NCBI GenBank assembly: GCA_031394355.1
Contig: JANNSU010000054.1
Coordinates: 1 to 64,000 of the forward strand
DNA: 64,000 nucleotides
Direction of reading: 5' to 3'
Origin: JAEUMY01 sp031394355
Lineage (GTDB): Bacteria; Pseudomonadota; Gammaproteobacteria; Burkholderiales; Usitatibacteraceae
Positions 26,006 to 34,262 of this stretch are shown here, piece after piece. Below the pieces are notes generated by a model, which had not been told where the DNA came from, ran no database searches, and saw only the letters and a list, made by a program, of their open reading frames with translations. The translations under genes were made by a program, and so were the position numbers. How positions within the stretch are numbered: position 1 is the stretch's first letter; every line of letters begins with the position of its first letter.

Positions 26006-27943
26006 ATGAAATCAAAGGTCAAAATTCCCGGCACAACATCGAGCGCGGGTGCCAGCAAATACACCAGCTTCTACCAGCGATCCCTGACGCAGCCGGAAAC
26101 CTTCTGGACCGAGCAGGCCAAGTCCATCGACTGGATGAAGCCATTCAAGCACGTTCGCGACTACAGCCGGCCGCCGTTTTGCAAGTGGTTTGTTGGTGGG
26201 CATACCAACCTGTGCCACAACGCGCTCGACCGGCACCTTGCCAAGCGCGGTGACCAGGACGCACTCATCTTTGTGTCTGCCGAGACCAGCCAGACCGTCC
26301 GCTACACCTATCGCGAGCTGCATGCGGAGGTGAATCGGTTTGCCGCCATCTTGAAAGCGCAGGGCGTGGGGAAGGGCGATCGCATCCTCATCTATATGCC
26401 CATGATTCCCGAGGCCGTCTTTGCCATGCTCGCCACCGTGCGGATTGGTGCGATTCACTCGGTGGTGTTCGGCGGCTTTGCCGCTGCGTCGTTGGCTGCG
26501 CGGATTGACGATGCCAAGCCCAAGGTGGTGGTCACCGCCGATGCAGGCCTGCGCATGGGCCGCATCATTGCGCTGAAGCCGTTGGCGGATGAGGCCATTG
26601 ACCTCGCCAAATACAAGCCCGAGAAAGTGGTGATGATCCACCGCGGGCTGGATTACTCGGGGAAGCACGTGCCGGGACGTGACGTGCCTTACGCTGCCGT
26701 CCGTCTTCAGCATCTGGATGCAGAGGTGCCCTGCGAAGCACTGGAATCTTCGCATCCGTCCTACATCCTTTACACCAGCGGCACCACCGGCAAGCCCAAG
26801 GGCGTGCAGCGCGACACGGGCGGCTACGCGGTGGCGCTGGCTGCATCGATGAAACACATCTTCGACTGCAAGCCGGGCGAGGTCTATTTCTCCACGTCCG
26901 ACATCGGTTGGGTCGTAGGGCACTCGTATATCGTCTACGGCCCGCTTCTCAATGGGTCAACCACGGTCATGTTCGAAGGCGTACCCATCAAGCCCGATCC
27001 GGGTGTGTGGTGGCGAATCGTGGCGGAGCACAAGGTGACCACCATGTTCTCTTCACCCACCGCCATCAGGGTGCTGAAGAAGCAGGATCCTGCCTGGCTG
27101 AAGAAATATGACGTGTCATCGCTGCGGCTCCTGTTCCTCGCGGGAGAGCCGCTGGATGAGCCTACGTCCGAATGGATCGAGAAGGGACTGGGCGTCAAGA
27201 TCATCGATAACTACTGGCAGACCGAGACCGGCTGGCCCATTCTCTCCACATTTCAGGGTGTGGAAAAAATGCCGACCAAGCTCGGTGCTGCGGGTGTGCC
27301 CGCCTATGGCTACAAGCTCAAGCTGCTGCACGAAGAGACCGGCATGGAGGTCGGGCCGGGCGAGAAGGGCGTTCTCACCATCGTGCCGCCGCTGCCCCCC
27401 GGCGCCATGAGCACCATCTGGGGCGACGACAACCGCTTCGTCGACACCTACTTCAAGTCATTCAAGACCGAGATGGTCTACTCCACGTTCGACTGGGCAA
27501 CCAAGGACAACAAGGGCTATCACACCGTGCTGGGCCGATCCGACGACGTCATCAATGTTGCCGGCCATCGTTTGGGTACTCGCGAGATCGAGGAAGCCAT
27601 CCAGATGCACGCCAACATCGCGGAAGTGGCGGTCGTGGGCGTGGCCGATCCGCTGAAGGGCCAGGTGCCCATGGCCTTTGCGGTCGTCAAGAACGTAGAC
27701 AGAGTAGCCACGCCGGATGGCTGCCATCAGGAGGAGAAAGCCATCATGGCTACCGTGGACAAGGCGCTTGGCGCGATCGCTCGACCGTCGCGCGTGTACT
27801 TCGTGACCCTGCTCCCCAAGACACGCTCCGGCAAGCTGCTGCGCCGGTCCATCCAGGCGCTTTGCGAGGGTCGCGATCCAGGTGACCTCACGACGATCGA
27901 AGATCCTTCAGCACTGGACCAGATCAAGGCAGTCTTGAAGTGA
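26006..27943 (+). CDS. prpE: Propionyl-CoA synthetase PrpE
   Basis: AMP-forming acyl-CoA synthetase that activates propionate. 645 residues, close to E. coli PrpE and related acetyl-CoA synthetases. ATP-binding YILYTSGTTGKPKGV is near residue 252, the adenylation motif is DNYWQTETGWPI (near 402), the hinge region is LGRSDDVINVAGHRLGTREIE (near 512), and the catalytic lysine lies in TRSGKLLRRS (near 612). It is on the opposite strand from prpBC-acnD-prpF and 14 kb away, next to acuI. Propionate rather than acetate is inferred from the PrpE-type HLAKRGDQDALIFVS region and the context. Confidence 0.9.
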   Translation: MKSKVKIPGTTSSAGASKYTSFYQRSLTQPETFWTEQAKSIDWMKPFKHVRDYSRPPFCKWFVGGHTNLCHNALDRHLAKRGDQDALIFVSAETSQTVRYTYRELHAEVNRFAAILKAQGVGKGDRILIYMPMIPEAVFAMLATVRIGAIHSVVFGGFAAASLAARIDDAKPKVVVTADAGLRMGRIIALKPLADEAIDLAKYKPEKVVMIHRGLDYSGKHVPGRDVPYAAVRLQHLDAEVPCEALESSHPSYILYTSGTTGKPKGVQRDTGGYAVALAASMKHIFDCKPGEVYFSTSDIGWVVGHSYIVYGPLLNGSTTVMFEGVPIKPDPGVWWRIVAEHKVTTMFSSPTAIRVLKKQDPAWLKKYDVSSLRLLFLAGEPLDEPTSEWIEKGLGVKIIDNYWQTETGWPILSTFQGVEKMPTKLGAAGVPAYGYKLKLLHEETGMEVGPGEKGVLTIVPPLPPGAMSTIWGDDNRFVDTYFKSFKTEMVYSTFDWATKDNKGYHTVLGRSDDVINVAGHRLGTREIEEAIQMHANIAEVAVVGVADPLKGQVPMAFAVVKNVDRVATPDGCHQEEKAIMATVDKALGAIARPSRVYFVTLLPKTRSGKLLRRSIQALCEGRDPGDLTTIEDPSALDQIKAVLK

Positions 27944-27989
27944 TGCGCTGGCCGTTCAGGCGGCGGCATTCGCCTGCCCGCGCTGCTGC

Positions 27990-28844
27990 ATGATCCGGTC
28001 GTTGTTCACGGACCTGCTGGCCCATTTTGTTGTGCCAGCGTTTGTCGCCTTGTTTCCGGCGCGGTTTGGCATGCGGTTGTCGCGCTGGCTTGTGCGCAAC
28101 ACGCCGCTCTATGCGACCGAAGCGCGGGACATCTGGGCGCAGGCCGCTGCGTTCCAACCCGATGCGAACAGTGCGCAGTGGCAGTTTCGCCATCGACTCA
28201 TTCGCCTGCGAGATCACGTTGATCTCTACCTCTGGCTGTTCTGGGGCAATGGGTGGTATCGACGCAATGTACGGTTGGAAGGCGACTGGCCCGCAGCACC
28301 CAATGTCGTCGTGACGTTCCACTGGGGCGGCGGGCTGTGGGGATTGCACAGTCTTCGCCAGGCCACCGGTGGCTTCGCAGGGGTTGCCGCCCCGCCGCCT
28401 TGGGCCGCACTCAAACATCGGCCCGTACTCTTCCTGTATGCGCGGGTACGCACCTGGGTCACCATCCGCCTGCTGGGTGATGGACTTGTATATCCCGGCG
28501 GCGCTGCGCGCCATCTGCTGCAGGCGCTGGATCGTGGCACGTCGATATGCGGCCTGTATGACTCACCGAAGCAGGGCAACGAGAAAACACTTCCGGTCAC
28601 GGTGATCGGGCGAACGCTGCATTTGCCGCGGGGCCTGCCCGCGATGGCGGCGAGCCGTCGTGTTCCGCTGGTTGTGTTTCATGCCGAGCCGGACATGCTG
28701 ACTGGCGGCGTTGCCCTGCGCATCCTGCCCCCTGAACGGTTCGATGATGAACAGGCGGCGGCTGATCATCTCGCGCGTGAGCTCACCCAGCTCATTGAGC
28801 GTCAGCCAGCCAGCTGGCATCACTGGTATCTTTGTCACCAGTGA
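27990..28844 (+). CDS. Putative lysophospholipid/lipid A acyltransferase-like protein
   Basis: 284 residues that resemble the LpxL/HtrB-type acyltransferase fold: an N-terminal hydrophobic helix, a central VVVTFHWGGGLWGLHSL segment where the family has its catalytic HX4(D/E), a basic GLPAMAASRRVPLVVFHAE segment, and a C-terminal QPASWHHWYL like the P-E-Q-W-x-W end of LpxL. The catalytic acidic residue is not found at the expected spacing (His-Trp-Gly-Gly-Gly-Leu), so activity is uncertain. It follows prpE by 46 bases and overlaps the next gene by four (GTGA). Confidence 0.6.
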   Translation: MIRSLFTDLLAHFVVPAFVALFPARFGMRLSRWLVRNTPLYATEARDIWAQAAAFQPDANSAQWQFRHRLIRLRDHVDLYLWLFWGNGWYRRNVRLEGDWPAAPNVVVTFHWGGGLWGLHSLRQATGGFAGVAAPPPWAALKHRPVLFLYARVRTWVTIRLLGDGLVYPGGAARHLLQALDRGTSICGLYDSPKQGNEKTLPVTVIGRTLHLPRGLPAMAASRRVPLVVFHAEPDMLTGGVALRILPPERFDDEQAAADHLARELTQLIERQPASWHHWYLCHQ

Positions 28845-29392
28845 CAGCCGCCACCTCCGCCACCTCAGCCCATTCCCACCCTGGGCGTTCACAGCCCGCA
28901 CCGCTGGTGCCAGACCTGCTCGCACCCGGGCTCCGCCTCGTCTTCTGCGGGACGGCACCCAGCCGCGCCTCCGCCGCTGACCTGTCGTATTACGCGAAAC
29001 CCGGCAACCGGTTCTGGCCTGCGTTGCATCGAGCAGGCCTGACACCCCGCCAGTTCGCACCGCGCGAATATTCGCAGCTGCTGGGGCTTGGTATCGGGCT
29101 CACTGACCTTTGCAAACATCACGCCGGCACGGACGCGGAATTGCCCGACAACGCATTCGACGTCAACACTTTTCTAGCCAAGGTGAAGGCCCATCAGCCT
29201 GCGTGGATTGCGTTCACCAGCAAAAATGCCGCACAGACAGCACTCTGCCGTGCAACAGACTACGGCGAACAGCCTGAGCGTTTCGGCACCACGCGCATCT
29301 ATGTGCTGTGCTCACCATCCGGTCTCGCCACACGCTTCTGGCGCGAAGAAATATGGCTGGGTCTGGGCCGTCTGGTTGGGAAATCACCATGA
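28841..29392 (+). CDS. mug: Mismatch-specific uracil/thymine DNA glycosylase, Mug-like
   Basis: A 183-residue protein of the uracil-DNA glycosylase superfamily closest to the Mug/TDG branch: LRLVFCGTAPS (near residue 33), YYAKPGNRFWPALHRAGLTPRQ (near 52) and GIGLTDLCK (near 87). Such enzymes remove uracil or other damaged bases from mismatches. The GINP motif of E. coli Mug, with its catalytic Asn, appears here as GTAP, so the substrate may differ. I start at GTG 28841, overlapping the previous stop by four bases. The palindrome 29064-29075 is read as EYS. Confidence 0.75.
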   Translation: MTAATSATSAHSHPGRSQPAPLVPDLLAPGLRLVFCGTAPSRASAADLSYYAKPGNRFWPALHRAGLTPRQFAPREYSQLLGLGIGLTDLCKHHAGTDAELPDNAFDVNTFLAKVKAHQPAWIAFTSKNAAQTALCRATDYGEQPERFGTTRIYVLCSPSGLATRFWREEIWLGLGRLVGKSP

Positions 29393-29976
29393 GTCCGATC
29401 CACGCTGCCAAGCTCGCGCTGCGCAAGGAAGTCCTTGTGGCTCGTGACGCGATGCCCGCCTCGCAGCGCAAGCTGGATTCGATGATTCTGTGTGGCCGGC
29501 TCGCTGCGAATATTCGCTATCAGCGTTCCCGGGCCGTACTCGCTTATGCAGGCTTCGGCAGTGAAGTCGATACAGGCGATTTTTTGAAGCAGGTTCTGGC
29601 AGACGGCAAGATCCTGGCGCTGCCGCGCGTCGACAAGGCCAACAATGTACTGGTGCTCTACCGCGTGGCAGACTTGGACAATGACCTCGAGTCCAGCCAG
29701 TGGGGCATCCTCGAACCGAAGCCTGACCCATCGCGAATATTCGCATTGCGTGAAGCGGACTTTGTCCTCGTGCCGGGCCTCGCATTCGACGCGCAATGTA
29801 ACCGCATGGGCTATGGAAAGGCGTTCTATGACCGCCTGTTCACCGACTGTCCTGGCCAATTGCCACACAGGCTGGCCGTTGCGTTCGATTGCCAGATTGT
29901 GCCGAAAGTCCCGGTGGGAATGTCGGACGTGCCGCTCGACGCCGTCATCACGCCGTCACGCGAATATTCGCGTTGA
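29389..29976 (+). CDS. 5-formyltetrahydrofolate cyclo-ligase
   Basis: Converts 5-formyl-THF to 5,10-methenyl-THF with ATP. 195 residues with KLALRKEVLVARDAM at the N-terminus, YAGFGSEVDT (near residue 60) and the C-terminal signature VPGLAFDAQCNRMGYGKAFYDRL (residues near 126-148), the phosphate/folate-binding loop of the family. It overlaps the glycosylase gene by four bases (ATGA). Its role fits folD downstream, which uses the same folate pool. Three exact palindromes lie inside, at 29506, 29733 and 29960, spaced 227 bases each and read as ANIR, RIFA and EYS. Confidence 0.9.
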   Translation: MSPIHAAKLALRKEVLVARDAMPASQRKLDSMILCGRLAANIRYQRSRAVLAYAGFGSEVDTGDFLKQVLADGKILALPRVDKANNVLVLYRVADLDNDLESSQWGILEPKPDPSRIFALREADFVLVPGLAFDAQCNRMGYGKAFYDRLFTDCPGQLPHRLAVAFDCQIVPKVPVGMSDVPLDAVITPSREYSR

Positions 29977-30123
29977 TGGATTGGATTCTCAGAGGTGTAG
30001 CAGGTAGTCATGCCCCCGACGCCCAGCTCTGAACGGACATCAATGGTCTCTAGCTGTGAGAACATCGCTATATTCTCTTAGATAACCCGACGCCTTGATT
30101 TGCCGACCGGATACCACGCACCA

Positions 30124-31008
30124 ATGACTGCAAAACTGATTGACGGCAACCAGCTTTCCCAGGAATTGCGTGCGGAGTTTCGCGTGCGTGTTGATCGTCT
30201 GCGCGCCATCGGCGTCACGCCCGGGCTGGCTGTCGTCATCGTGGGGGAAGATCCCGCATCAAAGGTGTATGTGCGCAACAAGGCCCGTGCCTGCGAAGCC
30301 ATCGGTATGGTGTCGGAGGTGCATGAACTGGCCAGCACCACGGACGAGGCGGATCTCATCGCTTTCATCCGTCGGCTGAATGCCAAGCCATCCATCCACG
30401 GCATCCTCGTCCAGTTGCCGCTGCCGCGCCAGATTGACAGCCGTGCGGTCATTGAGTCCATTGATCCGGCCAAGGATGTGGACGGCTTTGCCTACAGCAA
30501 CATTGGCGAGCTTGTCGTGGGGGAATCGATGTTTCCGCCCTGCACACCGTTTGGCGCCATGAAAATGCTGGAATACGCGGGCGTGGCCGTGGAGGGAAAG
30601 CATGCCGTTGTGGTGGGACGCAGCAATATCGTCGGCAAGCCCATGGCACTGTTGTTGCTGCATGCTGGCGCCACGGTGACGGTATGCCATTCGCGCACGC
30701 GCAACCTGGCCGAGATGGTGCGGCAGGGTGACATTGTTGTTGCTGCCGTGGGCAAACCACGAATGGTCACCGCGGACATGATCAAGCCGGGTGCCGTGGT
30801 GATCGACGTTGGCATCAACCGGTTGCCGGATGGCAAGCTGGTGGGAGATGTGGACTTTGAAGCGGTGAAAGCAGTCGCGTCGTGGATCACGCCCGTGCCC
30901 GGTGGGGTGGGGCCGATGACCATTACCATGCTGCTCTCGAACACCATCAAGGCTGCAGAGCGGGCTGCTGGTGTTCGGGATACGAATGCGGAAACGCGGA
31001 TAGCGTAA
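30124..31008 (+). CDS. folD: Bifunctional methylene-THF dehydrogenase / methenyl-THF cyclohydrolase FolD
   Basis: Interconverts 5,10-methylene-, methenyl- and 10-formyl-THF with NADP+. 294 residues; YVRNKARACEAIGM (near residue 50) holds the catalytic lysine, QLPLPRQI and DVDGF follow near 95-120, the NADP site is VVVGRSNIVGKPMALLLL (near 162), and the C-terminus has PGGVGPMTITMLLSNT (near 258). I use ATG 30124 (MTAKLIDGNQLS). The 147-base upstream gap has an AT-rich stretch near 30060-30085 that could be a promoter. Confidence 0.95.
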   Translation: MTAKLIDGNQLSQELRAEFRVRVDRLRAIGVTPGLAVVIVGEDPASKVYVRNKARACEAIGMVSEVHELASTTDEADLIAFIRRLNAKPSIHGILVQLPLPRQIDSRAVIESIDPAKDVDGFAYSNIGELVVGESMFPPCTPFGAMKMLEYAGVAVEGKHAVVVGRSNIVGKPMALLLLHAGATVTVCHSRTRNLAEMVRQGDIVVAAVGKPRMVTADMIKPGAVVIDVGINRLPDGKLVGDVDFEAVKAVASWITPVPGGVGPMTITMLLSNTIKAAERAAGVRDTNAETRIA

Positions 31009-31076
31009 GAGTGAGACAGCGATTGTGCTGACGCAGGAGACTTGAATTCGATGGGCACAGTCCCTACACTCCAATC

Positions 31077-31298
31077 ATGAAGACCGTCGGAAATCGTTTG
31101 TTGCCCGAGTTCATTCTGGATCCTGCCGAGGCTCTGCGGCGGGGTTGCGCGCTGGACGCAATGCTGCGTGACACCACTGCACCACATCCCCGTGGTGTTT
31201 TTCGCGGCACCCATGCCTGGTTCAATGCGATGGACGAAGCGCGCATGCTTGCTGCGGCCAGACGCGTTGTGCAGGCACCGCGTGCATTCGCTGACTGA
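31077..31298 (+). CDS. Small protein upstream of a nucleotidyltransferase, possible TA-like partner
   Basis: 73 residues from ATG 31077. The sequence LLPEFILDPAEALRRGCALDAMLRD followed by GVFRGTHAWFNAMDEARML reads like a genuine small soluble protein, though no clear Shine-Dalgarno site precedes it and I cannot name the family. It overlaps the next gene by about 17 bases, as in toxin-antitoxin or minimal nucleotidyltransferase pairs. Confidence 0.55.
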   Translation: MKTVGNRLLPEFILDPAEALRRGCALDAMLRDTTAPHPRGVFRGTHAWFNAMDEARMLAAARRVVQAPRAFAD

Positions 31299-31749
31299 GG
31301 ATTCGCTGCGCCACTTGCTCCGGAGGCTTTCCGAGGAGCGGGTCGAATACGCGCTGATCGGGGGGCAGGCTCTGCGGCTTCATGGCTATTTGCGCGCCAC
31401 CGAGGATGTGGACCTGTTGGTATCGCCCGGAATCGAGAATGGCGCACGGCTGAAGCGTGCCCTGGCGCACCTTTCTGCTTCTGCAGAGATTGACGAAGCG
31501 TGGTTTACGCCACAGTCAGGTTGCGCGTTGGAGAATATCCGCATCGCCGACGAGATGGTCGTCGATGTTCTGTTCGCGGCGAATGGTTTCGACTACGTGG
31601 CACTCAAGCCATACATCCGGGATGTTGATGCAGGCGGCGTGACGGTGAAGTTGCTGGATGTCGACGGCCTTCTGCTGAGCAAAACTGACTGGCGCGAGAA
31701 GGACATTCTGGACAAGCAGGTGTTGATGCGCTTGAAGCAAGCTCAATAG
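31282..31749 (+). CDS. Nucleotidyltransferase-fold protein (DUF6036/AbiEii-like)
   Basis: About 155 residues. The nucleotidyltransferase signature is YALIGGQALRLHG (GG motif near residue 21) followed by RATEDVDLLVSP with the D-x-D metal-binding pair (near 35), and a third acidic strand EMVVDVLF (near 91). Related proteins occur as toxins or as one half of small HEPN/MNT-like modules. The start is inferred: GTG 31282 is the first codon of the conserved part, and the longer frame from 31168 reads through the upstream gene. It is followed by 58 bases and then a convergent gene. Confidence 0.65.
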   Translation: MHSLTEDSLRHLLRRLSEERVEYALIGGQALRLHGYLRATEDVDLLVSPGIENGARLKRALAHLSASAEIDEAWFTPQSGCALENIRIADEMVVDVLFAANGFDYVALKPYIRDVDAGGVTVKLLDVDGLLLSKTDWREKDILDKQVLMRLKQAQ

Positions 31750-31807
31750 TCAGGCCACTGATCCGGGATGTTTTACGGCAACTGCATCTAGCCTGATAGA
31801 GAGGCGC

Positions 31808-32245
31808 TCAACAGTCTTGAACCGACGGCTTCTGCGTTGCCTTCAGGTGCTTCACGGATTGTTCAACCAGCTGCTTCAGCACCTTCTGGTCGATATCCGC
31901 CAGCTTCTTCACGTACAGGCAACTCTTGCTGGTCTTGTGTTTGCCCAGCTTGGCCAGGAGGTCATCGTAGCCATCGAAGCCTGACATGATGTACAGCGTC
32001 AGCGCGTCCTTGCGCGGTGAGAAGCCGACCATCGGCCAATCGAGTGACTTGCCATTGGCGTAGTGCAGAGGCGTCGAGCCGAAGCCGACAATGGCGGGCC
32101 CCCACATGACCGCCTTGGTCTTGGTGACTCTCTCCATGAGCGCGCAGAGGTCGTGACAGTCCTCGCGGCGTTGCGACTCCGCAATGTTTGCGATGAATTC
32201 GGGCACGCTCGCGTAGGTGGGGCGGGTTTTCGGTTCGTTGGACAT
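31808..32245 (-). CDS. DUF1801 domain protein
   Basis: 145 residues matching the DUF1801 (YdhG-like) family: SVPEFIANIAESQRREDCHDLCALMERVTK, then MWGPAIVGFGS and a C-terminal CLYVKKLADIDQKVLKQLVEQSV. Proteins of this fold are small, soluble and of unknown biochemical role. I start at the second ATG (32245) because AGGA is well spaced there; ATG 32254 is nine bases upstream. A palindrome copy (32270-32281) lies just upstream. Confidence 0.8.
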   Translation of the reverse strand: MSNEPKTRPTYASVPEFIANIAESQRREDCHDLCALMERVTKTKAVMWGPAIVGFGSTPLHYANGKSLDWPMVGFSPRKDALTLYIMSGFDGYDDLLAKLGKHKTSKSCLYVKKLADIDQKVLKQLVEQSVKHLKATQKPSVQDC

Positions 32246-32269
32246 GGCTGTCATCCTGTTTCAACAATT

Positions 32270-32281
32270 GCGAATATTCGC
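32270..32281. repeat. GCGAATATTCGC palindrome, intergenic copy
   Basis: Exact copy in the 68-base gap between the DUF1801 gene start and the end of the RluF-like gene. Confidence 0.95.
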
Positions 32282-32313
32282 GTGTTTGTGTTCGCGTGAT
32301 TGTGCGGGCGCAT

Positions 32314-33711
32314 CTAGAACCGCTCGTCCTCTCGCAAATACCGCCACTGCCCCACAGGCAGCTTGCCCAGCGCGACGCTGCCGATGCGGATGCGCTTCAG
32401 CCCGACCACATTGAGGCCGACCAGCTCGCACATGCGGCGGATCTGGCGCTTCTTGCCTTCGCGCAGCACGAACCTCAGCTGATCCTCATTCTGCCAGCTC
32501 ACTTTTGCGGGCTTCAATGCCTTGCCGTCCAGCGAGAGACCGTGATTGAGCCGCTTCAAGCCACCTTCCAAGAGCTGGCCCTCGACTCGCACGAGGTATT
32601 CCTTCTCGACGTTGGAATCCTCGCCAATGAGCTGCTTGGCGACGCGGCCATCCTGAGTGAACACGATGAGGCCGGTGGAGTCGATGTCGAGGCGCCCGGC
32701 CGGGGCGAGCCCGCGCAGATGCACACCGTTGAATCGTTGTGTGGACTCGTCTTCGTTCCATTGATTGTCCGGCAGGATAAGGGTGACGGCGGGGGTATAG
32801 CCGGGCTCCGGCTGGCCAGACACGTATCCGATGGGTTTGTTGAGCAGGATGGTCACACTTTGCAGTTGCGCCGACTTGGCATCGCGCGCGAGCGTGATGG
32901 TCTGGTTTGCGAATATTCGCGTGCCCAACTCGGTGACCTTGACCCCATCCACAAACACCCAGCCGCGCTCGATGAAGGCATCGGCCTCGCGGCGCGAGCA
33001 CAGGCCACGCTCGCTCATGAGTTTGGAGACACGCTGCTGGCCATCGTCGGGCGCGGTGCGGGAGACGGGTTGGGTGGGACGTTGTGCTTCAGGTTTCGGT
33101 GGACGCTTTGTTTCGTATGGCTTGTTACGTTGCGCCCCGTGTTGTTTTGGTCGCTGCGTTTGATCCCTTTTCGGGGGCTGCGTTTCAGGCAGTTGCGGGC
33201 GCTGCGTTTTATGCATTGTCTGGCGCTGCGTTTCAGGCAGTGTTGAGCGCTGCGCGCTGGGTGATGCCCGCTCCGTGTCGCGCGATCGACGCGATGTTCC
33301 GGTCGTTGAGCGTGAGGCGAAGGTCTTTCCACGATCTGCCATGTCAGGCTTGGTTGTCGATCGTGCAGCCGAAGGCGAGGTGCGTGGCGGCGGCCGGAAG
33401 GCGCGTTTGCCGTCGGGCGCTGGGCGGGATGGAGCGGAGGATGAGCGTCCTCTGGCCGGTGCTGATGCAGGCGTTGAAGGCGTTGATGGCGTTGATGGCA
33501 CTTCAGGAGGCTTGCGCGGCGTGACATTGTCGAGGTCGACTGCAGGGTCGCTTGCGCGGGCGGGCGACTTGGCTACCGGACCAGAGCGCGATCGCGTTGG
33601 CGGCAGGCCGTCACCGGCTTTGGGTCTCCGATTGGATGGCTTGGCCACGGGCGTTGCGGGCGCTGTCGCGGGCGCGGCATTCTTCTTCAGTGTCAGTGTC
33701 TTGCCACTCAT
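32314..33711 (-). CDS. 23S rRNA pseudouridine synthase, RluF/RluB-like, with long low-complexity N-terminus
   Basis: 465 residues. The C-terminal half is a complete rRNA pseudouridine synthase: an S4 domain (VSKLMSERGLCSRREADAFI, near residue 233) and the catalytic domain with ILLNKPIGYVSG, the active-site Asp in GRLDIDSTGLIVFTQDG (near 345) and RQIRRMCELVGL (near 430). The details resemble RluF more than RluB. The N-terminal 225 residues are a disordered, Pro/Arg/Thr/Gln-rich extension with repeats such as ETQRPKQ. I start at ATG 33711 (MSGKTLTLKK), which overlaps yaeQ by four bases. The palindrome 32909-32920 is read as RIFA. Confidence 0.88.
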   Translation of the reverse strand: MSGKTLTLKKNAAPATAPATPVAKPSNRRPKAGDGLPPTRSRSGPVAKSPARASDPAVDLDNVTPRKPPEVPSTPSTPSTPASAPARGRSSSAPSRPAPDGKRAFRPPPRTSPSAARSTTKPDMADRGKTFASRSTTGTSRRSRDTERASPSAQRSTLPETQRQTMHKTQRPQLPETQPPKRDQTQRPKQHGAQRNKPYETKRPPKPEAQRPTQPVSRTAPDDGQQRVSKLMSERGLCSRREADAFIERGWVFVDGVKVTELGTRIFANQTITLARDAKSAQLQSVTILLNKPIGYVSGQPEPGYTPAVTLILPDNQWNEDESTQRFNGVHLRGLAPAGRLDIDSTGLIVFTQDGRVAKQLIGEDSNVEKEYLVRVEGQLLEGGLKRLNHGLSLDGKALKPAKVSWQNEDQLRFVLREGKKRQIRRMCELVGLNVVGLKRIRIGSVALGKLPVGQWRYLREDERF

Positions 33712-34259
33712 CGCACGGCCTCGCTCGCCTTGAGTACCTCGATGGCGACATCCACCGATCCCGCATTGCCGGCGATCAGTACATGACCTTCCTGAATCGT
33801 CGCAGCCAGCTTCATGTTTCGGTGGGCCAGTCTGGTGAGTTCCTTGCATTGGTCGTCTGCGATGCGCAGCACGGTGAGCTTGTTGAAGCGCGTGAGTTTG
33901 GACTCGATGCCCCGCCACCACATGTCAACGCCACGTCCATAGGCCACGACCACCACTTCGTCGGCCCGACCGTTTGCGCGCGCGACCTGCTTGTCGTCCG
34001 GCAAGCCGATCTCGATCCAGCGTTGGATGCGGCCAGTGAGGTCGCGCTGCCACAAGTCCGCATCGCCGGGTGAGCTGATGCCGGGGCCGGAGGAGAGCTG
34101 TTCATCGGCATAGAGTGCGAAGGCGACCAGCCTCACCATGAGCCGCTCCTCCGTCTCGGACGGATGCAGCGCCAGCGTAAGCGGGAAGTCTGCGTAGATA
34201 TTGCGATCCAGATCTGCAACAGACAGATCGGCCTTGTAAATGGTGGATTTGAGGGCCAT
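33708..34259 (-). CDS. yaeQ: YaeQ family protein
   Basis: 183 residues matching YaeQ from MALKSTIYKADLSVADLDRN through HPSETEERLMVRLVAFAL and WIEIGLPDDKQVARANGRAD. YaeQ has a restriction-endonuclease-like (PD-(D/E)XK) fold, but no confirmed activity; the E-E and D-D residues in those segments correspond to that core. It overlaps the pseudouridine synthase gene by four bases, so the two are co-transcribed, and it follows the lipoprotein gene by three bases. Confidence 0.9.
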   Translation of the reverse strand: MALKSTIYKADLSVADLDRNIYADFPLTLALHPSETEERLMVRLVAFALYADEQLSSGPGISSPGDADLWQRDLTGRIQRWIEIGLPDDKQVARANGRADEVVVVAYGRGVDMWWRGIESKLTRFNKLTVLRIADDQCKELTRLAHRNMKLAATIQEGHVLIAGNAGSVDVAIEVLKASEAVR

Positions 34260-34262
34260 GGG

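Noticed and set aside
27957..27976. CAGGCG/CGCCTG hairpin after prpE
   Set aside because: Short stem, no T-tract, and the next gene starts 14 bases later in the same direction, so termination is unlikely.
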